From assembly GCA_050184295.1 (NCBI GenBank), contig JBFXAM010000031.1, positions 1-43,254 of the forward strand: 43,254 nucleotides of DNA, given 5' to 3'. The stretch's first letter is position 1; each line of letters begins with the position of its first letter. This document shows positions 23,971 to 32,550 of the stretch, piece after piece. A program made the position numbers and the translations under genes. The notes beneath the pieces were generated by a model. It did no database searches, was not told the origin of the DNA, and saw nothing but the letters and a program-made list of their open reading frames with translations. The stretch is from JBFXAM01 sp050184295. GTDB taxonomy: Bacteria; Planctomycetota; Phycisphaerae; UBA1845; Fen-1342.

Positions 23971-24950
23971 GACGCGCCTCCTTGTCCGCCCCCCGTCACT
24001 GCGCGCGGGTCGTCATCGCGGTGATTTCTGCGACAGTCGCCCTGGGCCAGGAACCTTCGACGCGGCCGGCGGAAAAGCGCGCGGCCGAGTCGCCGTTTCA
24101 GGTGGGCTACGCGGAAGAGCAGCCCCGGAAAGAAAGTCCGGCGGGTGAAGAAGTGGCGGAAGAAAAGCCATCCGGTTTCTGGGTTTTCAACCGGTCGGCG
24201 CAGGTCGGTCCGATGAGCAGCGACCGACCGGGTTTCTCTGACAGCTTCGCGCTGGTACCCCGGGGCTATACACACCTGGAATTCGGCTACACGTTCGCTT
24301 ACGACCGCGAGGAGTCCACGCGCGTCAAGAACCACACGCCGGGCGAGTTCTCGTTGCGCACCGGTCTGACCGACGAGTTCGAGCTGCGCATCAAGTGGAC
24401 CGGCTACTCGTTCACCGAAGCACTCTTCGAAGATACGAGCCGCTGGTCCGGCCGACGCATCATGACGAAGGACCATGACGACGGCGGCACGGACATGAGC
24501 ATCGGGTTCAAGTCGCCGCTGCTCAAACAGGACCGCCTGATTCCAAACCTCTCCATCATCCCGGCCATCTCGCTACCGACCGGGACGGGCAGCACGTCCA
24601 CGGGTGACGTTGATCCCGAAATTCGCCTGGCATGGAACTACGCGCTGACCGCCAAGTGGACGGTCTACGGCGTCGGTCTGGCGACGGTTCTGAGCGACGA
24701 CGAGGGTCGCTTTTTCCAGTCGGGTGTATCACTCGCGACGTCGTATTCGTTCACCAAGAACTTCGGCGGTTTCATCGAGTGCTACGGCCTCTATCCCGGC
24801 TCGCGCGGCAGCGATTGCCAGCACAACATCGACTTCGGACCAGTCATTCTGGTCAACGACAACTTCCAGATCGACCTCCGGGCCGGCTTCGGTCTTAACG
24901 AAGAGGCGCCCGACTTCATCGCTGGCATTGGATTCTGTTTCCGTTTCTGA
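23967..24950 (+). CDS. Outer-membrane beta-barrel protein coupled to kdp
   Basis: The 327-residue product begins with a signal peptide (to about ALGQ, residue 28), then an acidic linker rich in Glu, Pro and Lys. From residue 75 it shows alternating strands ending with an aromatic C-terminus (IAGIGFCFRF), typical of outer-membrane barrels. TRVKNHTPGEFSLRTGLTDE and PAISLPTGTGSTSTGDVDPE resemble the MetA-pathway phenol-degradation-like/transporter family of barrels. Its start overlaps the kdpC stop, so it is a real part of the operon. It may be a porin that lets K+ cross the outer membrane, but this is inferred only from context. Confidence 0.7.
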   Translation: MRRASLSAPRHCARVVIAVISATVALGQEPSTRPAEKRAAESPFQVGYAEEQPRKESPAGEEVAEEKPSGFWVFNRSAQVGPMSSDRPGFSDSFALVPRGYTHLEFGYTFAYDREESTRVKNHTPGEFSLRTGLTDEFELRIKWTGYSFTEALFEDTSRWSGRRIMTKDHDDGGTDMSIGFKSPLLKQDRLIPNLSIIPAISLPTGTGSTSTGDVDPEIRLAWNYALTAKWTVYGVGLATVLSDDEGRFFQSGVSLATSYSFTKNFGGFIECYGLYPGSRGSDCQHNIDFGPVILVNDNFQIDLRAGFGLNEEAPDFIAGIGFCFRF

Positions 24951-24980
24951 GGAATACCGCATTCACGTTGGGAGCTCTTC

Positions 24981-25079
24981 ATGTTCTGGATCGACGTGCT
25001 GTTCGAGATCATCGTATTCGTGCTGACCGGTCTGCTTCAGATTCCGTTGAATCTGTTCGCCCAGGGCGTGGGTGCGTAG
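24981..25079 (+). CDS. 32-residue membrane peptide between kdpC and kdpD
   Basis: ATG 24981, preceded by GGGAG, opens MFWIDVLFEIIVFVLTGLLQ then IPLNLFAQGVGA, a single amphipathic or membrane helix. It sits between the barrel gene and the small soluble gene with only two bases before the next start, so it is an operon member by spacing. No known family is recognised. It could be a regulatory micropeptide for the Kdp pump or sensor. Confidence 0.55.
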   Translation: MFWIDVLFEIIVFVLTGLLQIPLNLFAQGVGA

Positions 25080-25081
25080 CC

Positions 25082-25381
25082 ATGCTCCCTCGCGCCGTCA
25101 GCGTCGATCGTGCTCGCGCGGGCATTGCGGGCGGCGACAGATTCGCGCACCAACTGCTCCGGCTCCTGGCACGCCGGCGCTTCGGGCCGCTGGTGCTGTG
25201 GCTCCAGGATGGCCGCCGCATCGGCATCCACGACCCGCAGTACGTTCGGGTCTGTCGCGCCACGGGTACAATTGAACTGACGGTGCGCGGCGACGTGCAG
25301 GAGATCCTCTTCGAAGAGCTGCTCGCGATTGAGCTGCGGCCGCGCTCGGTCGCTTCGGCGGTAGCGCCGCAACATGTATGA
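25082..25381 (+). CDS. Small soluble protein coupled to kdpD
   Basis: From ATG 25082 the product has 99 residues. A basic first part (VDRARAGIAGGDRFAHQLLR) is followed by a beta-rich domain LLARRRFGPLVLWLQDGRRI, GIHDPQYVRVCR and TIELTVRGDVQEILFEELLA. This follows the pattern of small planctomycete proteins that read xPFxLxLxDGRxxxIxHPxxV with a late I-x-L-E segment; their function is not known. The stop overlaps the kdpD start (ATGA). Its location suggests a role in Kdp signalling, perhaps as a modulator of KdpD, but this is unsupported by any motif. Confidence 0.6.
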   Translation: MLPRAVSVDRARAGIAGGDRFAHQLLRLLARRRFGPLVLWLQDGRRIGIHDPQYVRVCRATGTIELTVRGDVQEILFEELLAIELRPRSVASAVAPQHV

Positions 25382-28110
25382 CGGACCAACGCCCAGACCC
25401 CGATGCCTTACTGGCCCGCACCCTGGCGGAAACGGCGCAGCCACGGCGTGGCCGGCTGAAGATCTTCTTCGGCATGAGCGCCGGCGTCGGCAAGACCTAC
25501 GCCATGCTCCAGGAGGCGCAGGAGCGGCGTCGATCCGGCATCGACGTCGTCGCCGGCTACATCGAAACGCATAAGCGCCCGGAAACCGACGCGCTCAAGG
25601 AAGGTCTCGAGGAGCTGCCGCCACGCTGGGTTGAGTATCGCGGCGTCCGCCTGCGCGAGTTCGATCTGGATGCGGCGCTGGGTCGAAGGCCCGGGCTGAT
25701 TCTCGTTGATGAACTCGCCCACACGAACGCCGAAGGCCTGCGCCACGCCAAGCGCTACCAGGACGTGCTGGAGCTGCTCGACGCGGGCATCGACGTCTAC
25801 ACGACCGTCAATGTCCAGCACATCGAATCGCTCAACGACGTAGTTACGCAGATCACCGGAATCCCCGTCAAAGAGACGGTGCCGGATTCGATCATCGAGC
25901 GGGCCGACGAAATCGAACTGGTCGATATCCCGCCCGACGACCTCCTGCAACGGTTGCGGGAAGGGAAAGTCTACGTCGCCGACCAGGTGCAGCGGGCCGT
26001 AGCGCAATTCTTCCGACGCGAGAATCTCGTTGCCCTTCGCGAGCTGGCCCTTCGCGAGACGGCCGCGCGCGTCGGCGAGCAAGTTCGTGTGGAGCGCGCC
26101 GGTCGTGGTGAAACGCGGCCCTGGGCGACGGCGGATCGTATTCTCGTGTGCGTGGGGCCAAGTCCGCTCTCCGCCCGCGTCATCCGCATCGCCCGTCGCA
26201 TGGCGGCCGCGACGCAGGCCGAGTGGATCGCGGTGAGCGTCGAAACTCCCGGGCAATCGTCGCTCGCGACGGCCCAAATTCGCCGTAATTTGAGGTTGGC
26301 CGAGCGTCTGGGCGCCGAGCCCACCGTGCTCACCGGCGAACACGTCGTGGACGAGATTCTGGCGTACTCCGTGCGCTACAACATCACAAAAATCGTCGTC
26401 GGCAAGCCCTCGTTGCCGCGCTGGCGGGAGTGGTTGCGCGGTTCGATCGTAGACGACCTGATACGGCGCAGCGGCGAGATTGATGTACACGTCGTGAAAG
26501 GCGAGCCAGAGGACGTTGTTCGCGCGAGGCCCCGTGCGCGCCACCATGCAGACTGGAAAGAATACGCCGCCTCGGCGGCGGTGATGGCCTTATGCACCAT
26601 TCTGGCAGCCCTCGTCTTCCCGTACTTCACGGCTGTCAACCTCACCATGATCTACCTGGCGGGTGTGGTGTTTGTGGCGACGCGCTACTCGACCGGGTCT
26701 TCGGCCCTAGGGTCGGTGCTCGCCGCACTGCTCTTCAATTTCTTCTTCACGCAGCCGTACTACTCATTCACGATCGAGGACGCCCAACTGTTCGTGGCGT
26801 TTGTCGCCTTGCTGGCCACGGCGCTGGTGGTCAGCGGACTTGCGCAGCGCGTCCGGCGACAAAACGAAGCGGCGCGCACGCGCTACGTACGCACGGCGGC
26901 CCTGTACTTCATGAGCCGACAGCTTGCCGCCACAACCGGAGCGGATGCGTTGGCGCGCGTCGCCGCGAAGCATGTTGCGGACGTGTTCCAAGGCGATTCG
27001 GTGGTGCTCGTCCCCGATCGGGATAATCGGCTGAGCGTGGTCGCGCAGTCGGGCACGTTTGCAGTGGAACCGACCAATGAGCGCGCCGCGGCTCAGTGGG
27101 TCTTCGAGCAGAAGAAATGGGCGGGCTGGAGCACCGACACACTGCCGGCCTCGCAAGCCATCTATCTGCCATTATTCGCGTCGGGCAAGGCGCTGGGCGT
27201 GCTGGCGCTGCGGCCACGCCAGCCGGACACGCCGCTCGAGCCAGACCAACGGCACATGCTGGAGACGTTCGCGACACAACTCGCGATCGCGCTGGAGCGC
27301 GCCGTGTTCGCGTCCCAGGCGGAGGCGGCCCGGCGAGAGACCGAGACCGAGCAGGTCCGCAGCTCGCTGCTGAGCTGCGTGTCGCACGACCTGCGTACGC
27401 CGCTCGCGGCCATCGGCGGCTCGGCCAGCGCGCTTCTGGAGAATACAACCGGACTTCCCGAGTCCTCGCGTCGCGAGCTGCTCCAGTCGATCGCGGACGA
27501 AGCCGGCCGGATGAATCAACTCGTCGGCAAGTTGCTCGACATGACGCGGTTGGAGTCCGCTGGTTTTCGGCTTCAGAAGGACTGGTACCCACTGGATGAG
27601 CTGGTCGGAGCCGCGCTGACCCGGCTCAGCGCGGCGCTGCAGCGACACCGCGTGGTTACCGAGATTCCGGCCGACCTACCGCTTCTCCAAGTCGATGGCC
27701 CGCTCATCGAACAACTGCTTTGTAATCTCCTGGAGAATGCGGCTCGCTACGCGCCGTCGGGCTCGCAGATGACCATCCGCGCCGGCACGACCGAGAAGGG
27801 CGTGCTGGTCGAAGTGCTTGATGAAGGCCCGGGCCTGCCGGCGGGAACCGAACGGGAGATCTTTCGTCGCTTTGTGCGGCACCGGCCTCCCAGCGATCGC
27901 CAAGGCACCGGTCTGGGGCTGGCTATCTGTGAAGCCGTAATTCGTTTGCATGGCGGCGGGATCGCCGCGGAAAACAGACCCACGAGTGGCGCCCGCTTCT
28001 GGTTCACGCTTCCGGTTAGCGCAGACGCACCGGCAAAGCTCGACGCGACCGATGCAGGAAACGTCGATCAAGGCGGGCCGAGTCCAACCGCGCGGGAGTT
28101 CGTAACATGA
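25378..28110 (+). CDS. kdpD: KdpD, sensor histidine kinase for potassium and turgor
   Basis: The 910-residue protein has the full KdpD order. The N-terminal KdpD domain has Walker A GMSAGVGKT (32-40) and VDELAHTN. A USP-like domain follows (about 250-375: RILVCVGPSPLSARVI, KIVVGKPS), then four closely spaced membrane helices (about 395-500, DUF4118), a GAF domain (about 515-650), HisKA with VSHDLRTPLAAI (phospho-His near 667) and HATPase with NLLENAARYAPSG, DEGPGLP and GTGLGLAI. It phosphorylates KdpE when K+ is limiting; the USP and Walker regions are sites of cyclic-di-AMP or nucleotide input in some bacteria. It overlaps the genes on both sides by four bases. Confidence 0.97.
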   Translation: MTDQRPDPDALLARTLAETAQPRRGRLKIFFGMSAGVGKTYAMLQEAQERRRSGIDVVAGYIETHKRPETDALKEGLEELPPRWVEYRGVRLREFDLDAALGRRPGLILVDELAHTNAEGLRHAKRYQDVLELLDAGIDVYTTVNVQHIESLNDVVTQITGIPVKETVPDSIIERADEIELVDIPPDDLLQRLREGKVYVADQVQRAVAQFFRRENLVALRELALRETAARVGEQVRVERAGRGETRPWATADRILVCVGPSPLSARVIRIARRMAAATQAEWIAVSVETPGQSSLATAQIRRNLRLAERLGAEPTVLTGEHVVDEILAYSVRYNITKIVVGKPSLPRWREWLRGSIVDDLIRRSGEIDVHVVKGEPEDVVRARPRARHHADWKEYAASAAVMALCTILAALVFPYFTAVNLTMIYLAGVVFVATRYSTGSSALGSVLAALLFNFFFTQPYYSFTIEDAQLFVAFVALLATALVVSGLAQRVRRQNEAARTRYVRTAALYFMSRQLAATTGADALARVAAKHVADVFQGDSVVLVPDRDNRLSVVAQSGTFAVEPTNERAAAQWVFEQKKWAGWSTDTLPASQAIYLPLFASGKALGVLALRPRQPDTPLEPDQRHMLETFATQLAIALERAVFASQAEAARRETETEQVRSSLLSCVSHDLRTPLAAIGGSASALLENTTGLPESSRRELLQSIADEAGRMNQLVGKLLDMTRLESAGFRLQKDWYPLDELVGAALTRLSAALQRHRVVTEIPADLPLLQVDGPLIEQLLCNLLENAARYAPSGSQMTIRAGTTEKGVLVEVLDEGPGLPAGTEREIFRRFVRHRPPSDRQGTGLGLAICEAVIRLHGGGIAAENRPTSGARFWFTLPVSADAPAKLDATDAGNVDQGGPSPTAREFVT

Positions 28111-28805
28111 CGGCAGCGCTGGTCAAGGTGCTGCTCGTGGAAGATGAGCTGCCGATCCGTCGCTTCCTGCGACCTGCGATCGAAGCGGTCGGCTGGCGTC
28201 TCATTGAATCGGATACAGGCCAGCGTGGGATATTGGAGGCTTCACAGAGCCAGCCGGATGTGATCATTCTCGACCTGGGCCTACCCGATATGGATGGGAT
28301 TCAGGTTATCCAGCGTGTCCGCGAGTGGTCCGCTCTGCCGATCATCATCCTTTCCGCGCGTGGCCAGGAGACGGACAAGATCGCGGCCCTCGACGCCGGC
28401 GCCGACGACTACGTCCAAAAGCCGTTCGGCGTCGGTGAACTCGTCGCTCGAGTCCGCGTTGCGCTCCGCCATGCTGCCAACCGGGTACAGCCGACTTCAG
28501 ATGCGCCAATCGTCGCTGGCGACATCACGATCGACCTTTTCCGGCGAACGATCGCGAAGAACGGCAAGGCCGTGCATCTAACGCCGATTGAATACAAGTT
28601 GCTCACGGTTCTCGCTCGGCATGCGGGCCTAGTCATGACGCACCGTCAGCTGCTTCGTGAGGTATGGGGGCCGGGACATGCAGAGGACTCCACCTATTTA
28701 CGCATGTTCGTTCGACAACTCCGGCAGAAACTCGAAGGCAATCCGACCCAGCCAAAGCACTTGCTGACCGAGGTCGGAATTGGATATCGATTTGTGACGG
28801 ACTGA
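28107..28805 (+). CDS. kdpE: KdpE, OmpR-family response regulator
   Basis: The 232-residue regulator has a receiver domain (acidic pair in VLLVEDELPIRRFL, phospho-Asp in DVIILDLGLPDMDG near residue 52, Thr/Ser switch ILSARG, Lys in YVQKPFG near 103). It also has a winged-helix DNA-binding domain (LTPIEYKLLTVLARHAGLVM, LREVWGPGHAEDSTYLRMFV, VGIGYRFV). It overlaps kdpD by four bases and ends the operon. It should activate kdp transcription. I see no recognisable operator upstream of the operon, so its binding site is open. Confidence 0.97.
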   Translation: MTAALVKVLLVEDELPIRRFLRPAIEAVGWRLIESDTGQRGILEASQSQPDVIILDLGLPDMDGIQVIQRVREWSALPIIILSARGQETDKIAALDAGADDYVQKPFGVGELVARVRVALRHAANRVQPTSDAPIVAGDITIDLFRRTIAKNGKAVHLTPIEYKLLTVLARHAGLVMTHRQLLREVWGPGHAEDSTYLRMFVRQLRQKLEGNPTQPKHLLTEVGIGYRFVTD

Positions 28806-28814
28806 CCACACAAC

Positions 28815-29354
28815 TTATTTGCGGCAGCTTTTGCAACGGGGCTGAGCATGGGAAGCTGGTCCGTTCCTCACTACGTTGCCCATTCCTTCGGCGGACATGG
28901 CGACGGATGCGCCCGCGTAGGCCGCAGTGGAGAACACCCAGCTGGCTACGTCGCCCAAGCCGCGTGTGAGTGCATAGGTCGCCAGCGCAGTCCAGAACGC
29001 TTGGCAGGCGAAACACCCCATAAAGTACGTGAACGCGCGCCAAGCCAGCGAGGAACGCGCGAGCTGCTGCAGCTCCGTACGTCGCGACTCGATCTCTGCG
29101 TCCGAGAGCGGCTGCTTCGCGGCATGCGGTGAACGGCGGGCCACGTCCTCGTCCCACTTGGCGCGGTTGTTGATCTCCCAGTTCAACCGGTTCATGCGCT
29201 GGCGCCGCGCGGCGTCGCTGAGCGAAAGGCGATACTGTAGCTCGGCCACCGGCAGCGAGCCGAAGAGCGCCTTGGCAATGGCGCAGACGGCGAGGGTCCA
29301 GACGAGGAATGACGCGACGTGCTGCCAATCCGTGATCTCGAAGATGCTCGTCAT
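28815..29354 (-). CDS. Membrane protein of unknown function, full-length paralog flanking kdp
   Basis: From ATG 29354 (GGAGG eight bases upstream) the product has 179 residues. Three hydrophobic segments (WQHVASFLVWTLAVCAIAKA near 10-30; RAFTYFMGCFACQAFWTALA near 105-125; VASWVFSTAAYAGASVAM near 137-155) flank a polar basic region with RRQRMNRLNWEINNRAKWDE. The end is PRCKSCRK. No family is recognised. A truncated copy lies at 18931-19221 in the same orientation, on the other side of the kdp operon. It converges with kdpE (nine bases apart). The CxxC tail could bind metal or be incidental. Confidence 0.65.
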   Translation of the reverse strand: MTSIFEITDWQHVASFLVWTLAVCAIAKALFGSLPVAELQYRLSLSDAARRQRMNRLNWEINNRAKWDEDVARRSPHAAKQPLSDAEIESRRTELQQLARSSLAWRAFTYFMGCFACQAFWTALATYALTRGLGDVASWVFSTAAYAGASVAMSAEGMGNVVRNGPASHAQPRCKSCRK

Positions 29355-29407
29355 GTGAAGGCCTCCATGCCTTGGGGTCTCGTTTTAGAGCGCGGGTTCG
29401 ACCAGCA

Positions 29408-29575
29408 CTATCGTCCACATTGCTCCAGCCGTTCGCGCAGCAGATGGCGGATGATCCGCGCCTCCGCCGGCGCGTTGGTCGGGTCCACCGTGAACTCACC
29501 GTTCTTCGGAAGCCTCCAGCCGGCGTCGAGCTTGGCGAACAACTCGGCGATGGCTGGCGGAACGGGCCAGCGCTG
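29408..29575 (-). pseudogene. C-terminal fragment of an unknown gene
   Basis: About 55 codons with GC-rich third positions read PAIAELFAKLDAGWRLPKNG, EFTVDPTNAPAEARI and IRHLLRERLEQC before the stop. Upstream the frame becomes Arg-rich and non-coding in character, at the point where a plus-strand coding segment starts. I do not recognise the protein. It appears to be the end of a gene broken near 29580. Confidence 0.4.
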
Positions 29576-29586
29576 TTGGCGCCGAT

Positions 29587-29844
29587 GTGTCGGCCTACGA
29601 CGTGATTGACCTGGGCGAGTACGGCCTGTCCTCAACGTTCCGGTACGCAACGGCGCTCGGCGACGAACCCGAGCGCATGGCCGGTTGCGACTTTGAGACG
29701 ATCCGCCACACGACGCCGCCGGCGGAGTTCACGGACCTGTGGTGGGCTGACGTCGAGCGCTGGGTCTCCCGGGCCGAGACGACCAACGAGATTCCGATGG
29801 CGCTCGCAGCGTGCGTGCGTCAAGTTTCCTCACTACCTGCGTGA
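29587..29844 (+). CDS. Small unknown protein, possibly a fragment
   Basis: GTG 29587 opens an 85-residue frame with a strong coding composition: YDVIDLGEYGLSSTFRYATA, then RMAGCDFETIRHTTPPAEFT and DLWWADVERWVSR. No signal peptide or membrane segment is seen. The sequence before the GTG belongs to a broken gene on the other strand, so the true N-terminus may be lost. Not recognised; it may be phage-derived. Confidence 0.4.
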   Translation: MSAYDVIDLGEYGLSSTFRYATALGDEPERMAGCDFETIRHTTPPAEFTDLWWADVERWVSRAETTNEIPMALAACVRQVSSLPA

Positions 29845-29854
29845 AAGGGAAGTC

Positions 29855-30566
29855 ATGCTCACCGAACTGTTGACCGAGTTGGAATCGCGCCGCACCAATC
29901 GCGAGGCTGAGTTCTGGGCGATCGCACAGAAGCTCGCCACTGGCGAGAAGGTCGCGGCGGCATCCGTCGAGCGCCTGCTGGCCGAGAGCGGCAAGACGGC
30001 GGCGGACCTGAAGGCGAAAGGTGGAGCTGATCCAGCAGCGCCGCCAGTGGCACGCGATCATCTCGACCGAGCCCGCGCTGGAGAAGGAGCGGGCGGCGAT
30101 CAAGGATCGCATCGCGGCCGAGGATCGCAAGCTCGCGATGGCCGAACAGGCACACGCCGACGCGACCGGCCCCATGTACGCCCGGCTGGATTTCATCAAG
30201 GCGCACGTGAGCGACGCGTCTGACGCGCGGCGGCGCTTGATGGAAACCTGCCCGTATGCTGAGCTGAAGGCCGAGCTCGCGGCGACGCAGGAGCGGCTGA
30301 ACGAGCAGCGCAACCGACTGGCGGCGCTGAAGCGGCAGGCCGACCGTGCGAAGGACGCCGAGGACGACCTGGCCGAGTCCCGCCGCCACGCCGAAGGCGT
30401 CACACCCGGCAGCCACCCGCGCCACATCGCCGAATGGCGTGAGCGGGCGGAGCGGAACCAGCGCGCCGCGGACGCGGCGAAGGCGGAGTTGCCACAGGCC
30501 GAGAAGGAGGTCGCCCGGTTGGAGAAAGAGGAGGCCGCGATCTGCGAGCGGATGACGAAGCCGTAG
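29855..30566 (+). pseudogene. Coiled-coil protein gene with a +1 frameshift
   Basis: ATG 29855 opens LTELLTELESRRTNREAEFW and runs to TAADLKAK near 30019. The coherent continuation is in the next frame, VELIQQRRQWHAIISTEPAL, and runs to the stop at 30566. Together they give a roughly 236-residue protein dominated by Glu/Ala/Arg/Lys helices with heptad patterns and no membrane segment. The change is equivalent to one extra base at AAAGGTGG (30017-30024). It is either a pseudogene, a sequencing error, or a translational frameshift; the local sequence is not a classical slippery site. The function is unknown, and phage-like coiled-coil proteins are one possibility. Confidence 0.55.
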
Positions 30567-30656
30567 GCGTCCGGGCTTCCGAGTCGGGACCGCCGGCGCA
30601 CAAGCGCGCATCAGGGATTGTGCGCCGGCCGGCCCCGAGCGACCGCCCTCGCGCCG

Positions 30657-31814
30657 TTAGGTGTCGTCGCCCGTGAGAATTCGGAGGTACTCGTGATAGG
30701 CGTAAACCCGGTCGCGCTGTTTCCCCGTCGTCTCCCGCAGTACGCGGAGGCTGACGAGAACCTCGATCGCCTTGCGCGCCGGCGGCGCGGTCAACTTGAG
30801 CACCTCGGCGGCGCGCGGCACGGTCACCAGCGGATGCGTCGGCAACCGGTCAAGAAGTTGGATGGCCGCGACCGTCGCACGATCGTGACGGGCGAGCCGC
30901 TCGCGGTCGCGGCCGAGCAACGCGTGCAGCGCCAGCGCGACGCGAACGCCGTCGTCGGCCGCCTCGCGCACGCATTCGAGGTAGAACTTTGTCCAACCCT
31001 CCCAGTCGCCGTCGGTGCGGACGGCGGCCAGATGGTCGAAGTACTCCTGCTGCCGCCGGCGCAGCGCGACGCTCAGGTACAGCAGCGGTTGCGCGAGCAA
31101 GCCCCAGTGCTCGACCAGCAGCGCGATCAGCAGGCGCCCGATGCGCCCATTGCCGTCGAGGAACGGGTGGATGGTCTCGAATTGCACGTGCGCCAGCCCG
31201 GCCTTCACAAGCGGCGGAAGCGGATCGTCGCTGTGTATCCAGCGCTCGAGGTCGGCCAGCGCGGCGGAGACGTCCTCCGGCGGCGGCGGCACGAAGCGGG
31301 CATTGCCGGGGCGCGTTCCGCCGATCCAGTTCTGCGAGCGGCGGATCTCGCCCGGCTGCTTGTCAGACCCGCGCGCGCCGCGCATCAGGCGGCGGTGCGC
31401 GCTGCACAGGAGCCGCATGCTCAGCGGCAGGCCCTTGGGATCGGCCAACTGCTTGCGCGCCAAGGTCAGCGCATCGACGTAGTTGCAGACCTCCTCGACA
31501 TCGTCGGGCCGGTCCGACTGGTGCGTCACTTCGTATGTCAGCACGTCGCGCAGCGTCGCCTGCGTTCCCTCGATCTGCGACGTGAGCACGGCCTCCTTGC
31601 GTACGAAGCCGTACAGGAACCAGTCCGTGCTTGGCACGATCGCGGCAGCCACGCCGAGTCGGGCCATCGCGGTCTGCGCCGCAGCATGCAGCCCGGCGAT
31701 CTCGCCTTCGACCTCAAGCGGCGGCTTGGCCGGCGGAAGCGGATGCGGAATGAACGCGCGCACCTGCTCGCCGTGAGCGGCTGTCACCCGATATCTGCCT
31801 GTCTCGCGTGGCAT
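30657..31814 (-). CDS. Fic-family adenylyltransferase with inhibitory helix
   Basis: The 385-residue cytosolic protein has the Fic active site HPFLDGNGRIGR (216-227), with the catalytic His at 216. An N-terminal alpha-inhibitory motif T78-xxx-E82-G83 occurs within LTSQIEGTQATL, so it is a class II Fic protein held off until the Glu moves. The N-terminal FIPHPLPP and the LHAAAQTAMARL helix are typical of the DUF4172/Fic_N type. The C-terminal part, from about 310, is a winged-helix-like region (LVTVPRAAEVLKLTAPPARK). It would transfer AMP to Ser/Thr/Tyr of a target, perhaps itself or a DNA-binding partner. It seems to stand alone; no antitoxin gene is adjacent. Confidence 0.9.
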   Translation of the reverse strand: MPRETGRYRVTAAHGEQVRAFIPHPLPPAKPPLEVEGEIAGLHAAAQTAMARLGVAAAIVPSTDWFLYGFVRKEAVLTSQIEGTQATLRDVLTYEVTHQSDRPDDVEEVCNYVDALTLARKQLADPKGLPLSMRLLCSAHRRLMRGARGSDKQPGEIRRSQNWIGGTRPGNARFVPPPPEDVSAALADLERWIHSDDPLPPLVKAGLAHVQFETIHPFLDGNGRIGRLLIALLVEHWGLLAQPLLYLSVALRRRQQEYFDHLAAVRTDGDWEGWTKFYLECVREAADDGVRVALALHALLGRDRERLARHDRATVAAIQLLDRLPTHPLVTVPRAAEVLKLTAPPARKAIEVLVSLRVLRETTGKQRDRVYAYHEYLRILTGDDT

Positions 31815-32176
31815 ATCTGCGAAACGACCCTTTCTCTGCGTCGCCTGCTACGAAGCGAACGTTTCCCAGGGAGTCTCGCTAAGAAACGACCGTTCGTCAA
31901 CGGGCTGGGGGGCGGGATCGAACCGCGATTACGAAGTGCGTCGAGTCGAGCTGTCGGTTGAGGCGTTCAAGCATCGGATCGAGCTCGCCCGCGCGGAATT
32001 CGCATCCGAGAACGACCTGGCTCAGTTCGTGGCAGCGCGTGCCGATGCCGTTCGTCTGACCCGCCGGGCAGAGTTCGGAGATTCAACGCGCGATTTTCGA
32101 AGGCCTGGCCTACCCGAATGATCTCCGGGACCGCGGGACCATTGACGCTACCGACACGGCGCGTTTGCTCAGCAAC

Positions 32177-32250
32177 CGTGGGTCGCCGCGTTTCGCAACG
32201 ACCTTTCAAGTAGAGGGAAACGCGCCCTCTTCGAAAACAAGTCTCGCGCG
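32177..32250. repeat. 74-bp interspersed repeat, copy 1
   Basis: Starts CGTGGGTCGCCGC and ends AAGTCTCGCGCG. About 66 of 74 bases match the copy at 43158-43231, in the same orientation and without gaps by eye. It is noncoding in this place. Confidence 0.8.
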
Positions 32251-32289
32251 ACAGGAGAGACTTTTTCGATTCCGCTCCGCTCGTCCGAA

Positions 32290-32340
32290 CCGAACCCCTA
32301 AGGTTCGGCCCGCCTGAGTGAAACGAACCATGAAGGTTCG
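32290..32340. repeat. Two tandem hairpins of the CCGAACC/GGTTCGG type
   Basis: CCGAACC (32290-32296) pairs with GGTTCGG (32302-32308), loop cctaa. CGAACC (32324-32329) pairs with GGTTCG (32335-32340), loop atgaa. A further CCGAACC lies at 32285. They lie 3' of the minus-strand pseudogene and could be a terminator or part of a repeat family. Confidence 0.5.
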
Positions 32341-32550
32341 GATTTGGGGAGGGAAGCCGACATCGAAATCGGTCGGGCGGGGTTATGCGGCGCGCGACCG
32401 ACGGTCGAGAGCGCGGCGTCGAAACCGCGCGTCGGTTGCCGGGTCGCTTGCATGCACTCGCGCTCGCGGCGCACAACGTGCGCCCATTCTGCGCGTTTCG
32501 GCAGAACTGCGTTTCATTGTCGCCCGCGGCGCGAGCTTGTCCCGCGGCAT

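Larger units (their letters stand above)
31815..32550. other. Intergenic region with repeats
   Basis: No convincing gene. It contains a 74-bp repeat (32177-32250), two tandem hairpins (32290-32340) and a tRNA-like T-arm sequence near 31910-31940 that lacks the rest of a tRNA. The Fic gene start lies at its left edge and a minus-strand pseudogene ends at its right edge. Confidence 0.6.

Noticed and set aside
31908..31945. tRNA gene or phage attachment site on the minus strand
   Set aside because: A T-arm-like GGTTCGATCCC with flanking partial stem is seen, but no anticodon stem, D-arm or acceptor stem fits. There is no integrase nearby.
30618..31961. Long plus-strand open frame opposite the Fic gene
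   Set aside because: The minus strand carries the Fic active site and inhibitory motif; the plus frame is Arg/Gln-rich with no motif.
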